From a virus, in the IMG/VR virus record IMGVR_UViG_3300045282_000069, positions 1 through 40,280 of that record: a stretch of 40,280 bases of DNA. One strand, 5' to 3'. Under the pieces are notes generated by a model. The model searched no databases. It was not told the DNA's origin and worked only from the letters and a program-made list of their open reading frames with translations. Both the position numbers and the translations under genes were made by a program. Every line of letters begins with the position of its first letter. Within the stretch, counting starts at the first letter, position 1. This document shows, in pieces, positions 1 through 6,310 of the stretch.

Positions 1-199
1 GAGGCCCAAAGATGTTCGGGTACTCCGCCGGGTAGTCCTCGTAGGGCAGCAGCATCGCGTGGTGCGTCACCGGCTGCCTGACGCAGAGCATCACCGCCGA
101 CGGCCACGAGAGCGGCTGCGGCGCAGCCGGGGTGAACGAGTGGCACTCGCTTCGCCGCCAGAACTGCCACCAGCGCCGACCCTGCGCGGCAGACTTCAT
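1..199 (-). CDS. hypothetical protein, 3' end outside window
   Basis: Sixty-six codons are inside the window, starting at the ATG at 199, which overlaps the stop of the upstream gene as ATGA. The product has a Trp/Arg-rich N-terminus (RRWWQFWRR) and an acidic, Tyr-rich end (YEDYPAEYP). No family is recognised. The frame runs off the left edge; if the window is circular, the next codons are CAG TAA and the protein would be 67 residues. Confidence 0.6.
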   Translation of the reverse strand, partial: MKSAAQGRRWWQFWRRSECHSFTPAAPQPLSWPSAVMLCVRQPVTHHAMLLPYEDYPAEYPNIFGP

Positions 200-441
200 A
201 CCGGCACCCGCTTGAACTCGGGGAACTCGGGATCGTTCAGATGACCTCGATAGCCGGGAACCTTGATCCAGTAGATGTGCCGCTTGTACGGACGCCCCCA
301 GCCGTAGACGTGGAGATACCAGCGCCCGAAGAACACGACGATCCAGTGATGCGGCTCGAACAGGTCGCGCCAGAGCGACACGCCCCGATGCCTAGCGGCA
401 GCAAAGTCATCGTGATTTTCAGGCTGCGGCAAACGATTCAT
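196..441 (-). CDS. hypothetical protein, 81 aa
   Basis: This small, aromatic- and His-rich protein has a hydrophobic central stretch (WIVVFFGRWYLHVYGW) that could be a buried strand or a marginal membrane segment. Its start ATG overlaps the TGA of the helix-turn-helix gene, and its own stop overlaps the next ATG, so it sits in the coupled chain downstream of promoter P1. No family is recognised. Confidence 0.6.
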   Translation of the reverse strand: MNRLPQPENHDDFAAARHRGVSLWRDLFEPHHWIVVFFGRWYLHVYGWGRPYKRHIYWIKVPGYRGHLNDPEFPEFKRVPV

Positions 442-614
442 CGCCCATGCCTGATCTGATGTATTCGCGCCGGCGACAGACCTGTCGCTGCAGCAACCTC
501 GCGCACGGAGCAGAACTCGAGCGCAGCAAGGATCGCAGCGTTGCGTGTCTCGGACGCAGCAATGGCTTTCGCTGTGCCCTGTGTCGCTCGACGAAGTGCC
601 TGTTTCTTAGTCAC
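438..614 (-). CDS. small helix-turn-helix protein, first gene of operon P1
   Basis: This 58-residue basic protein starts at GTG 614, four bases after a strong AAGGAG ribosome site. The C-terminal half (VREVAAATGLSPARIHQIRH, residues about 38-57) reads as a helix-turn-helix with its recognition helix near the end, a form common among tiny actinophage DNA-binding proteins. It is the first gene after promoter P1 and its palindromic operator, which makes it a candidate for the regulator that binds the three operators. That link is inference; it could equally be a general DNA-binding accessory protein. Confidence 0.7.
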   Translation of the reverse strand: MTKKQALRRATQGTAKAIAASETRNAAILAALEFCSVREVAAATGLSPARIHQIRHGR

Positions 615-623
615 GAATCTCCT

Positions 624-673
624 TCTAGGGAACTAGACATACGGAACCTACACGCTCTCGGCGACGCCGTCAA
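624..673 (-). promoter_or_regulatory. promoter P1 with palindromic operator
   Basis: On the minus strand a -35 TTGACG (673-668) and -10 TAGGTT (650-645) are separated by 17 bp. Six bases later comes GTCTAGTTCCCTAGA (638-624), an inverted repeat TCTAG-4-CTAGA, then AAGGAG and the GTG start of the helix-turn-helix gene. The -10 overlaps the stop codon of the preceding gene. The same architecture recurs at 5450-5500 and 34051-34100. Confidence 0.75.
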
Positions 674-821
674 GCGCAGCGAGCGCAGCACGTTCACGGC
701 CGCGCTCGATCTTCGCCAGCATCTCAGCCTGCTCCCGTTCCGAGCGGACGCGCCGAGCCTCCTCGGTGTCGACCTTGACCTGCTCCTCCTCCGAAGCGGT
801 ACGCAGCGCTCGCTTCCGCAT
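648..821 (-). CDS. small charged helical protein, 57 aa
   Basis: The ATG at 821 opens a Lys/Arg/Glu-rich protein with repeated EEAR, SEREQ and ERGRE patterns, predicted as one long helix or coiled coil. It overlaps the end of the upstream gene in another frame. It is the last gene of operon P2: its TAG stop forms the -10 of promoter P1, and the P1 -35 lies inside its last codons. Function unknown. Confidence 0.55.
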   Translation of the reverse strand: MRKRALRTASEEEQVKVDTEEARRVRSEREQAEMLAKIERGRERAALAALDGVAESV

Positions 822-1086
822 GTTGCTGCCGCGCCGTCGTGACCTGGCTGTCCGCCCACTCCTGGTGGCGTAGACGCATCGACTCGGACGTGCGATGTCC
901 TGCAGCGTTGAGGCCGGAGCGGGATGTCGCGTCGACCATTGCGACGATGGGACGCGACACGGAGGCGTCTCCGTTTCCCGCTCCGGTTTGTACGGGGCTG
1001 GACGGCTGAAGGTGCCCTTCATCCGAGACGTCCTGCGGCACTTCGGCCGCAACCGACGCCTGTGGTTCCAGCCCCGAGCTTGTCAC
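724..1086 (-). CDS. hypothetical protein overlapping the next gene
   Basis: It starts at GTG 1086, overlapping a stop (GTGA), and reads for 120 residues. The first ~95 are protein-like (VSRPIVAMVDATSRSG; MRLRHQEWADSQVTTARQQH); the last ~30, Gly/Arg-rich, overlap the 57-residue gene at 648-821 and look like shadow sequence. No family is recognised. The true end is uncertain because no stop occurs near the next start. Confidence 0.45.
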   Translation of the reverse strand: MTSSGLEPQASVAAEVPQDVSDEGHLQPSSPVQTGAGNGDASVSRPIVAMVDATSRSGLNAAGHRTSESMRLRHQEWADSQVTTARQQHAEASAAYRFGGGAGQGRHRGGSARPLGTGAG

Positions 1087-1649
1087 CAGATCATCGCCGC
1101 CGGACCTATTCGCAGCACGTCCATGGCTCCCAGCCACGGGCTAGGAACATGTTGTGCGCAGCGACGACCTGCTGGTACGCGGTCGAGTAGCCGATGGAGG
1201 CGTACGACGAGATCGCGGATGAGTCCAGTTGGAACAGGCCCCAGTGAGTCCCGTTGCTCGCCGCGGTTGAGTACCGACTTTCGCGGTACGCGATCGTCTT
1301 CGCATACGCGCAGTTCGATCCGAAGACTCGGCAGATGATCGCCGTCACCGATCCGCCCGTCGTTCGCGCGGCCAGCTTCTTCGCTGCCATGTGCCGGCGG
1401 AACCAGAGTCGGTCGATCCAGCGGAGGAACGGGATTGAAGTAGTACGTCTCTCCGCCAGTGACGATGGCGTACGGGACCGTCCCGCCGAGGTCTGTAAAG
1501 ACCAGGTTCGTTGACGGTGCCACTGGATCCCGCTCCTCAGTGAGCGGATGACCTGCGTCGTTGTCGTCGTCCCTTCCAGGTGTCGCGTCTGCGGCTTCTG
1601 GTGATGGGACGAGTGTGAGGTGATGCCTATGACGATCGCTATGAGCCAT
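1083..1649 (-). CDS. hypothetical protein with overlapping downstream gene
   Basis: The frame is open from GTG 1697, with an internal ATG at 1649 that I prefer. The first ~90 residues are plausible, notably NLVFTDLGGTVPYAIVTGG and YYFNPVPP. After about base 1390 it runs antiparallel in character to the lysozyme-like gene in the +1 frame and is probably not selected, although it ends at 1083 in a GTGA overlap with the next gene. A 24-codon frame at 1713-1639 upstream is also open. Function unknown. Confidence 0.4.
   Translation of the reverse strand: MAHSDRHRHHLTLVPSPEAADATPGRDDDNDAGHPLTEERDPVAPSTNLVFTDLGGTVPYAIVTGGETYYFNPVPPLDRPTLVPPAHGSEEAGRANDGRIGDGDHLPSLRIELRVCEDDRVPRKSVLNRGEQRDSLGPVPTGLIRDLVVRLHRLLDRVPAGRRCAQHVPSPWLGAMDVLRIGPAAMIW
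1106..1390 (-). CDS. lytic transglycosylase-like (lysozyme-fold) protein
   Basis: This 94-residue protein has a lysozyme-like core: AKTIAYRESRYSTAASNG with candidate catalytic Glu37, then HWGLFQLDSSA, as in the E-S-x-x-x-x-x-A...GLFQ pattern of SLT and resuscitation-promoting-factor domains, and AHNMFLARGWEPW at the end. Two cysteines (20, 27) may pair. It would cleave peptidoglycan glycan strands. It lies in the recombination operon, 6 kb from the lysis cassette. No good ribosome site precedes the ATG at 1390; the frame stays open upstream (FLRWIDRLWFRRH), so an extended or frameshifted N-terminus is possible. Confidence 0.65.
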   Translation of the reverse strand: MAAKKLAARTTGGSVTAIICRVFGSNCAYAKTIAYRESRYSTAASNGTHWGLFQLDSSAISSYASIGYSTAYQQVVAAHNMFLARGWEPWTCCE

Positions 1650-1693
1650 GCCTGGATCTGGCCTTCTCCTTGTTGGTTTGCGCGGCCTCGAGG

Positions 1694-1765
1694 TCACGGT
1701 CTGACCCCGGCATGCACAGGACAGTCAGCGCGTACGTGGTGGCGCTGACAGCCGGTGCAGGACAT
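1694..1765 (-). CDS. tiny Cys/His protein, 23 aa
   Basis: ATG at 1765 overlaps the previous stop as TGATG. The product MSCTGCQRHHVRADCPVHAG has a CxxC pair followed by His and Cys residues, which could form a single zinc knuckle. The stop overlaps the GTG at 1697. Very short, so supported mainly by coupling and the Cys/His pattern. Confidence 0.4.
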   Translation of the reverse strand: MSCTGCQRHHVRADCPVHAGVRP

Positions 1766-1857
1766 CAAGCGTGATGAACAATGAGGACGACGAACATGAC
1801 GAACGCCGCCCAGGCGAACACGCAGAGCGAGAGCAGCACGAACCAGGAGGTGATCAT
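1765..1857 (-). CDS. tiny single-pass membrane protein, 30 aa
   Basis: ATG 1857 opens a product that is almost one transmembrane helix (SWFVLLSLCVFAWAAFVMF), ending VHHA. The TGA overlaps the next ATG. No family is recognised; it joins a set of tiny membrane proteins dispersed through the P2 operon. Confidence 0.55.
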   Translation of the reverse strand: MITSWFVLLSLCVFAWAAFVMFVVLIVHHA

Positions 1858-1877
1858 GGCCCAGTCCCACCTGGCGT

Positions 1878-2024
1878 TCACACCTCTCCCAGTTCACGGC
1901 TGATGAGCGGCATGACAGCCCAGCAGGCGACGCCGGCGAGGATGAGCGGCCAACTGTGAGACCAGAGGCCGAACAGGGCACAGAGGGCACCTTCGATGCG
2001 GAGGATGAGATGGAGCGCGTTCAC
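1878..2024 (-). CDS. small membrane protein, 48 aa
   Basis: It begins at GTG 2024, overlapping the previous TGA as GTGA. Two hydrophobic segments (LILRIEGALCALFGLW and WPLILAGVACWAVMPLI) suggest a two-pass membrane protein with a short charged tail. Function unknown; a holin-like or superinfection role cannot be excluded. Confidence 0.6.
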   Translation of the reverse strand: MNALHLILRIEGALCALFGLWSHSWPLILAGVACWAVMPLISRELGEV

Positions 2025-2215
2025 AGCGCCACCACTTCCTCTTCGCTGCCGCCGTTCTTGTGCCACTCGACGTAATCCTTCGCCTTCGCGATTACCTCAT
2101 CGCGGGTCCCGCTGAACGTCCCACCCGCGTACAGACCACCCCTGAAAACCTGGCCGAGGTAGCCGCCTTTCTGCTTCGGCTTGATACGGACTTCGTACTG
2201 CAGACCCAACATCAC
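2021..2215 (-). CDS. hypothetical protein, 64 aa
   Basis: It starts at GTG 2215 or the adjacent ATG 2212, coupled to the ATPase gene stop. Basic N-terminal half (QYEVRIKPKQKGG) and acidic C-terminus (NGGSEEEVV) suggest a small soluble fold. No family is recognised. Its place directly after the recombination ATPase hints at a replication or recombination accessory role. Confidence 0.6.
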   Translation of the reverse strand: MMLGLQYEVRIKPKQKGGYLGQVFRGGLYAGGTFSGTRDEVIAKAKDYVEWHKNGGSEEEVVAL

Positions 2216-3156
2216 GCGTACTCACCTTCCTTCGTCGCAACCGCCTCGCGGAACCGTTCCACTTGGCGTTTCAACCAGTCGTTGTAGCCCGGATTTGCCT
2301 GGGCCCGTTCGACCGCCTCCGACACATCCCTATCAAGCTGGGCGGCTAGCGCGGTCAACTCTTCCTCGAGTTCGGCGTTCGCGACAGACTCCTGCCGCTT
2401 CTCCGCGGCGGTCTGCTTCGCTCCCCCAGAAGCCCACTCAGCGAGCGCTAAACCGACCTTCTCATCCAACTGCTGGTCGAGCGGCACGAGGGGCTGAAGG
2501 CGAGACTCAAGCTTGATGGGCTTCGGGATTCCCGGCTGGTCGCCCATCAGGAGGAGCGAGATCGTCGCCTCGAATGGCAAGCGCTTTTCACAAATCGGCT
2601 GCCAACCATCGATGCTCTTGCCTGGGATCGTGCGCATCGGTTGGATCACCGTCTTGCCGTCCTTCTTGATGATCTCGATCTTGTCCTCGGCGCGCAGGCA
2701 GAGCACAACATGCGCGTGGGTCGTGATGAGAGTCTGGCGGTAGCGGCGATCCCGTTTCTTCGGCTCGTTCCACGACAGGGCTGAGACGTTCGCGCCTCCG
2801 CCCAACCGCTCAAGCTCTTGCGCCTGAATGTCGAGAATCCCGCCGATTCCGTCGTATTCATGCGACCCTGAATCGAGCACGATGACCGGATAGCCCTTCT
2901 CGTCTGCCGCCGTGACCGCTTCGATGTACCGCTCGGGCGTGAAGGGTGCGTCGAGTGCCGCGTAGTCGAAGTCGTAGTCGTCGGCCTTGTGCAACATCCG
3001 CCCGTTCTCAGTGTCCAACCCCACGAACTTCTGCCCACGCGCGAGCCCAGTGGCAAGACGCATGGCGCTTTCGGTCTTCCCTGAACCGCTACCGCCAGCG
3101 AGAAGGATCAGCAGCGAGGAGTCGGTGCGCTTGGCGGGACGAAACTCGATGCTCAT
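2212..3156 (-). CDS. Sak4/RecA-like AAA ATPase (AAA_24 type)
   Basis: This 314-residue P-loop ATPase has Walker A GGSGSGKT at residues 21-28 and Walker B VIVLDSGS at about 91-98, followed by a long C-terminal helical region rich in Glu and Arg. Phage proteins of this form are Sak4-type single-strand annealing or RecA-like recombinases, usually paired with an exonuclease and an SSB. The RecE-like exonuclease is two genes upstream, supporting homologous recombination or replication fork repair. Start ATG 3156 is coupled to the previous stop. Confidence 0.8.
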   Translation of the reverse strand: MSIEFRPAKRTDSSLLILLAGGSGSGKTESAMRLATGLARGQKFVGLDTENGRMLHKADDYDFDYAALDAPFTPERYIEAVTAADEKGYPVIVLDSGSHEYDGIGGILDIQAQELERLGGGANVSALSWNEPKKRDRRYRQTLITTHAHVVLCLRAEDKIEIIKKDGKTVIQPMRTIPGKSIDGWQPICEKRLPFEATISLLLMGDQPGIPKPIKLESRLQPLVPLDQQLDEKVGLALAEWASGGAKQTAAEKRQESVANAELEEELTALAAQLDRDVSEAVERAQANPGYNDWLKRQVERFREAVATKEGEYA

Positions 3157-3353
3157 CGTTCCTCGATCGCTAGACCCGCGCCTGAAACCGAGGAGATCGT
3201 GAGGTTGCGGCCATCACTGAGATGCAAATGGATGAAGAGGATCCGTTCACCGAATCGGCCCACGGCAGTCTCCGCGCCTGCCAATGTGTGAGCGCAGTTC
3301 GCGAGCGCTTCCTCAAATTCGGCCGCCGTGAGGTAACCACCGCAACGTTTCAT
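3153..3353 (-). CDS. hypothetical protein, 66 aa
   Basis: A small soluble protein with an N-terminal helical part (TAAEFEEALANCAHTL) and a beta-rich end (LFIHLHLSDGRNLTISSV). It overlaps both neighbours by ATGA, between the exonuclease and recombination ATPase. No family is recognised; co-translation suggests a recombination accessory. Confidence 0.6.
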   Translation of the reverse strand: MKRCGGYLTAAEFEEALANCAHTLAGAETAVGRFGERILFIHLHLSDGRNLTISSVSGAGLAIEER

Positions 3354-3547
3354 GTCGTCACCTTCGAGATGGTGGTTCCATCGGAGACAACGATTGCGTC
3401 ATGGCCGGGAAACTTCTCGAGCAACGCGTCGCGCATCGCTTTTCCCTGCGCACTGGTGAGCCTGCCCTCGACGGTTGCGACGACCGTGTCACCGGGCTCC
3501 AGGTGGAGAGACTCGATACGGCCGGTGATCTTCAGGTCGACGTTCAT
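3350..3547 (-). CDS. hypothetical protein, 65 aa
   Basis: It starts at ATG 3547, overlapping the exonuclease stop. The sequence alternates beta strands (DLKITGRIESLHLEPGDTVV) with one helix and a hydrophobic strand (DAIVVSDGTTISKV). This looks like a small alpha/beta fold common in phage recombination operons without known function. Confidence 0.6.
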   Translation of the reverse strand: MNVDLKITGRIESLHLEPGDTVVATVEGRLTSAQGKAMRDALLEKFPGHDAIVVSDGTTISKVTT

Positions 3548-4395
3548 TCGTCGTCTCCTTGCTTGTCGAGCCAGCGCATCTCTTCCCACGTTGGCACCTC
3601 GATGGAGGCGACCTTCGTCGGGTACGCCGGCCAGAAGTCTTTCTCCAGGCACGTCGCCCAGAGGTCGATGGCCTTCTGAACCTTGTCATTCGCGAGCGCC
3701 ATGGCGGACGGCGCGAGTGTCACGACCGAGAGCGCGTACGGCGCGTACGTCTCTTGCACGACGAAGCGAAACTCAGCCTCCTGCTTGCCCGTCAGCTTCC
3801 TGAGCCCGCGCAAATAGAACGCCACCTGGACGTCGGCACCTATGCCGTACATCGTCCGCTCCCACTTGTGCGGGTCGGCGCTTGCGCTGGTCGTCTTGTA
3901 GTCGTCAATCACGTCACTGCCTTCGTGCAGCCAGTCGATGCGCGCACGGCACTTGACGTCGTGATCGTCCTCCCAGCAGATCGTCTGCTCGGGCTTGCCG
4001 CGTAGAAAGAGGAAGAGGTCTGGGTAGGACAAGGTCATCTGCGCCTTGGCGCTCTCGACCATCTCGCGAACGCGGTTGGCCTGGGAGACGAGCAGTGGGA
4101 CTTGTCCGAGCGCGCGTACATCCTCGCGGAACGCTTTCGCGTCACCACTGCGCCAGTCCTTGCCGACGTATTCCGCGATGCAGTTCTCACCCTCGAGCAT
4201 CAGGCGGTGCGCCGCCGTTCCCATGTCGAACTTGTCCTCTACCTCGGGCTGCCATGCCGGGTTCAGGCTCGGGTGCGCCGTCCATGCGTGCGCCGCCGAG
4301 CGGTCGATGAGGAGCTTGGCGATGCCCGAGCTAAGGGCTGGGTCGGCGTGGTACTCAGCCTCGGGGATCGCGTCGTGGAGGCCGACGTCGAGCAT
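3544..4395 (-). CDS. PD-(D/E)XK exonuclease, RecE C-terminal/DUF3799-like
   Basis: This 283-residue protein begins with the family's HDAIPEAEYHADPALSSG region and has MGTAAHRLMLEGE (conserved His63), then CRARIDWL (Asp154) and DVIDDYKTT (Asp165, Lys167), the metal-binding RecB-type nuclease motif. Members are double-strand exonucleases producing single-stranded ends for an annealing or RecA-like partner. That partner would be the ATPase at 2212-3156. The length is normal for the nuclease domain alone. Start ATG 4395 overlaps the previous stop as TGATG. Confidence 0.85.
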   Translation of the reverse strand: MLDVGLHDAIPEAEYHADPALSSGIAKLLIDRSAAHAWTAHPSLNPAWQPEVEDKFDMGTAAHRLMLEGENCIAEYVGKDWRSGDAKAFREDVRALGQVPLLVSQANRVREMVESAKAQMTLSYPDLFLFLRGKPEQTICWEDDHDVKCRARIDWLHEGSDVIDDYKTTSASADPHKWERTMYGIGADVQVAFYLRGLRKLTGKQEAEFRFVVQETYAPYALSVVTLAPSAMALANDKVQKAIDLWATCLEKDFWPAYPTKVASIEVPTWEEMRWLDKQGDDE

Positions 4396-4508
4396 CAGAA
4401 CGCTCCGATCAGGTTCCAGATCCCGAGCGCAAGCGTGAGCGTCACGCCGACGACGAGGAGCAGAAGCCAGACGACGATGACGGGCAGCCAGAACGGGCTC
4501 TCCTTCAT
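4395..4508 (-). CDS. tiny membrane protein, 37 aa
   Basis: ATG 4508 overlaps the previous TGA. After MKESPF the protein is almost entirely hydrophobic (WLPVIVVWLLLLVVGV and a second stretch to WNLIGAF), giving one long or two short membrane segments. It is inserted by coupling between a small gene and the exonuclease. Confidence 0.6.
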   Translation of the reverse strand: MKESPFWLPVIVVWLLLLVVGVTLTLALGIWNLIGAF

Positions 4509-4783
4509 GCCGTCTTCCGCGCTTCCTGAATCTCCGCGACGAGGGCGACAGCTTCGGGATGGCCCATCATCACGTCGTACTCGATGGTCTTCTCGCCTGT
4601 CTCTCGGTTCGTGAAGCGCGTGACCGGGGTGACGCCACCGCCGATCCGTTGAGCGATGGTGAGTTCCTTCGTGAGTCCGAACGCGACCGTATGGTCGAGG
4701 TTCGTGCAGCAGAACCGAAGCTCTCGGATCGCGGCGGTCTGGTCATCGGTCAGCGGAACGATCTCAATCTCTGTCTCGCTCAC
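4505..4783 (-). CDS. hypothetical protein, 92 aa
   Basis: GTG 4783 overlaps the previous stop. The acidic product has a Cys pair (RFCCTNLDH) and a C-terminal helix (HPEAVALVAEIQEARKTA). It is conserved in feel but no family is recognised. Confidence 0.6.
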   Translation of the reverse strand: MSETEIEIVPLTDDQTAAIRELRFCCTNLDHTVAFGLTKELTIAQRIGGGVTPVTRFTNRETGEKTIEYDVMMGHPEAVALVAEIQEARKTA

Positions 4784-5061
4784 TTCTCGTCCTTCCATCG
4801 GATGGGTGCGTACAGCGGCACGATCACGTTGGCGAAGCCTTCCTCGCTCGCGGCGTCGTGCTTCACCTTCTCGATCAGCGTCTCCTCGGGTGAGGCGAAC
4901 GGGCCGTAGCAGCCGACGATCCCGTCGTGGTCGCCGTCCTTGATCGCCTCCTCGTCGTAGCAGAGGACGAGCCATGCGAGCGCTGTACGCCGCTGGTACT
5001 CCTCGTGGGCGAGTTCGAGGCCTGCGAGCATCCAGTCGATGGGGTTGTTGTCGTCGCTCAT
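4780..5061 (-). CDS. hypothetical acidic protein, 93 aa
   Basis: ATG 5061 overlaps the zinc-finger gene stop. The product has an N-terminal helix (PIDWMLAGLELAHEEYQRRT), then an acidic loop (DEEAIKDGDHDGIVG) and a beta-rich end (ANVIVPLYAPIRW). No family is recognised. Confidence 0.6.
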   Translation of the reverse strand: MSDDNNPIDWMLAGLELAHEEYQRRTALAWLVLCYDEEAIKDGDHDGIVGCYGPFASPEETLIEKVKHDAASEEGFANVIVPLYAPIRWKDEK

Positions 5062-5192
5062 ACGCGCGCCTTCTTCGACCGGGCCTTACGCTGGCAGCCT
5101 TCCCCCGGCCAGCAGTACCGCTGACCCGTGAACGTCGAATAGATCCAGCGGCCTTTCTTCAACCGTCGCTGACATCGCGCACAGTTAGTCAT
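5058..5192 (-). CDS. small zinc-finger-like protein, 44 aa
   Basis: ATG 5192 overlaps the stop of the preceding gene. MTNCARCQRRLKKGRW and QRYCWPGEGCQRKAR give a CxxC...CxxxxxC arrangement with a very basic tail (RKARSKKARV), consistent with a single zinc site that binds nucleic acid. Role unknown. Confidence 0.6.
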   Translation of the reverse strand: MTNCARCQRRLKKGRWIYSTFTGQRYCWPGEGCQRKARSKKARV

Positions 5193-5430
5193 CGAGCCAG
5201 CCCTCAAGCAGGTGTGGCGCGTGACGGCGTGCCCACGCCTTGTGGGCTTCGGCGAGCGCCTTCATGGGCTGGCTCAGTACGAGTGGATCGACGGAACGAT
5301 CTTCGCTACGAGGAGCGCGAATGCCGAGACTGTCACGATCAGGAATGCGAGTCTGCCCATGGTTCACCCCTTTCGCCTTGTGGAGGTCGTCGAGGAACCG
5401 AACGTATTCTGGTGTAGGCATCGGACTCAT
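5185..5430 (-). CDS. first gene of operon P2, 81 aa, with nested gene
   Basis: The ATG at 5430 follows promoter P2 and its operator; GAGGAGG lies 15 bases upstream. The N-terminus (MSPMPTPEYVRFLDDLHKAK) and C-terminus (MKALAEAHKAWARRHAPHLL) look like real helices, while the middle overlaps a membrane protein in the +1 frame at 5274-5360. Either it is one protein with a nested gene, or two small genes with the second starting at ATG 5265. Function unknown. Confidence 0.5.
   Translation of the reverse strand: MSPMPTPEYVRFLDDLHKAKGVNHGQTRIPDRDSLGIRAPRSEDRSVDPLVLSQPMKALAEAHKAWARRHAPHLLEGWLDD
5274..5360 (-). CDS. tiny membrane protein nested in another gene, 28 aa
   Basis: ATG 5360 follows an AAGGGG ribosome site by about six bases. 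The product MGRLAFLIVTVSAFALLVAK is one transmembrane helix followed by a short polar tail (IVPSIHSY). It is entirely inside the 81-residue frame at 5185-5430, read in the +1 frame. Confidence 0.6.
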   Translation of the reverse strand: MGRLAFLIVTVSAFALLVAKIVPSIHSY

Positions 5431-5449
5431 GAGTTGTCTGAAAGCCTCC

Positions 5450-5500
5450 TCTAGGGAACTAGACGCCAAGGAAGCTATCAACGCTCTCGGACGAAGTCAA
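5450..5500 (-). promoter_or_regulatory. promoter P2 with palindromic operator
   Basis: On the minus strand, -35 TTGACT (5500-5495) and -10 TAGCTT (5477-5472) are 17 bp apart, followed after 7 bp by the palindrome GTCTAGTTCCCTAGA (5464-5450), identical to that of P1. The spacer also shares CCGAGAGCGT with P1. It would drive the recombination operon leftward. Confidence 0.75.
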
Positions 5501-5530
5501 GGGCTGGCGACAGATACGCCAACCAGCCCT
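5500..5530 (-). terminator. hairpin terminator ending the late operon
   Basis: AGGGCTGG and CCAGCCCT form an 8-bp perfect stem, with a possible inner TGGCG/CGCCA pairing. It lies 15 bp after the last late gene stop and directly abuts the -35 of promoter P2. No long U tract follows, so termination may be partial. Confidence 0.5.
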
Positions 5531-5545
5531 CTAGCTTCGTGGACG

Positions 5546-5824
5546 CTACGCGGCCGGCGGTGCGAGCTTCGCAAGCTCGGCGGAAACCGCGGCGGCTGCC
5601 GTCTGGACGGATGTGTCCTCGGCGGTCAGGTCGACGTCGGGGTGCGCGGCGATCCACGCCTCGACTGCCGTGTCGAGGTCGGTGACCGCCTGAACGAGCG
5701 CGGCGAGGTCGGTGTCGAATGTTGCCTGGTCGATGGTCAAGTTGATGATCCTCCTCTCGATGCGTAGGAGTGACTGCTCGATGCGGAGCAGGATGTCCTC
5801 GAGTAGTAGGCGTTCTCTGGGCAT
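5546..5824 (-). CDS. coiled-coil protein, last gene of late operon
   Basis: ATG 5824 opens a 92-residue protein with a heptad-like N-terminal half (LLEDILLRIEQSLLRIERRI) and an Ala/Asp/Thr-rich helical C-terminal half. A longer start at TTG 5869 is possible. It follows the VapA-like gene. It may oligomerise; no function can be assigned. Confidence 0.6.
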   Translation of the reverse strand: MPRERLLLEDILLRIEQSLLRIERRIINLTIDQATFDTDLAALVQAVTDLDTAVEAWIAAHPDVDLTAEDTSVQTAAAAVSAELAKLAPPAA

Positions 5825-5859
5825 GTGTCGAGCGTACCTAGTCGGCGGTGACGGTGCGG

Positions 5860-6297
5860 TTACGCCCAACTGCCTTTGCCGCCGCCGATCCCGATGACGG
5901 TGCTGACGCTGCCGGACTGGTAGGAGCCGAGGCAGTTGGAGTCGTCGTCGAAGAACACGATGGACGTGTACGCCGCCGCGGCGTTCACCTCGAACCGGGT
6001 CGTGTTCGCAAGGAGGCCATCAAGGTCGTCTGTGTAGACGGCACCGATGAGCGCACCACCGCCGGGCGTGAAGACACCGCCTCCTTCGCCGACGTACGCC
6101 TTCGGCTGGCCGTCCCAGTCGTCGACGTTGACCTGGACCCAGAAGACGCCAGAGACGATCGCCCCGTTCGCTGCGTAGGCCGTGTCGGCGGAAAGCATCG
6201 TCTCGATGATCTCGTCCGTCTTGGCCTCGCCGAGCTTGTCCGCGTATGCGGCCCTGAACTCGTCGGCTGACTGTTTGCGTAGCTCTGCTGTCGTCAT
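5860..6297 (-). CDS. VapA-like beta-barrel protein (putative)
   Basis: This 145-residue protein starts at ATG 6297 after AGAGAGG. From memory, its second half resembles the core of the virulence-associated proteins (VapA family) of Rhodococcus equi: a GGG..PGGGALIGAVYTDDLD segment, NTTRFEVNAAAAYTSIVFFD, and the C-terminal SVSTVIGIGGGKGSW. Unlike VapA it has no signal peptide; the N-terminus is helical (ELRKQSADEFRAAYADKL). VapA proteins are small compact beta-barrels that act on host endolysosomes. In a phage late operon it may be a virion or host-envelope protein. The family call needs a profile search. Confidence 0.5.
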   Translation of the reverse strand: MTTAELRKQSADEFRAAYADKLGEAKTDEIIETMLSADTAYAANGAIVSGVFWVQVNVDDWDGQPKAYVGEGGGVFTPGGGALIGAVYTDDLDGLLANTTRFEVNAAAAYTSIVFFDDDSNCLGSYQSGSVSTVIGIGGGKGSWA

Positions 6298-6310
6298 TCG
6301 TTCCTCTCTT

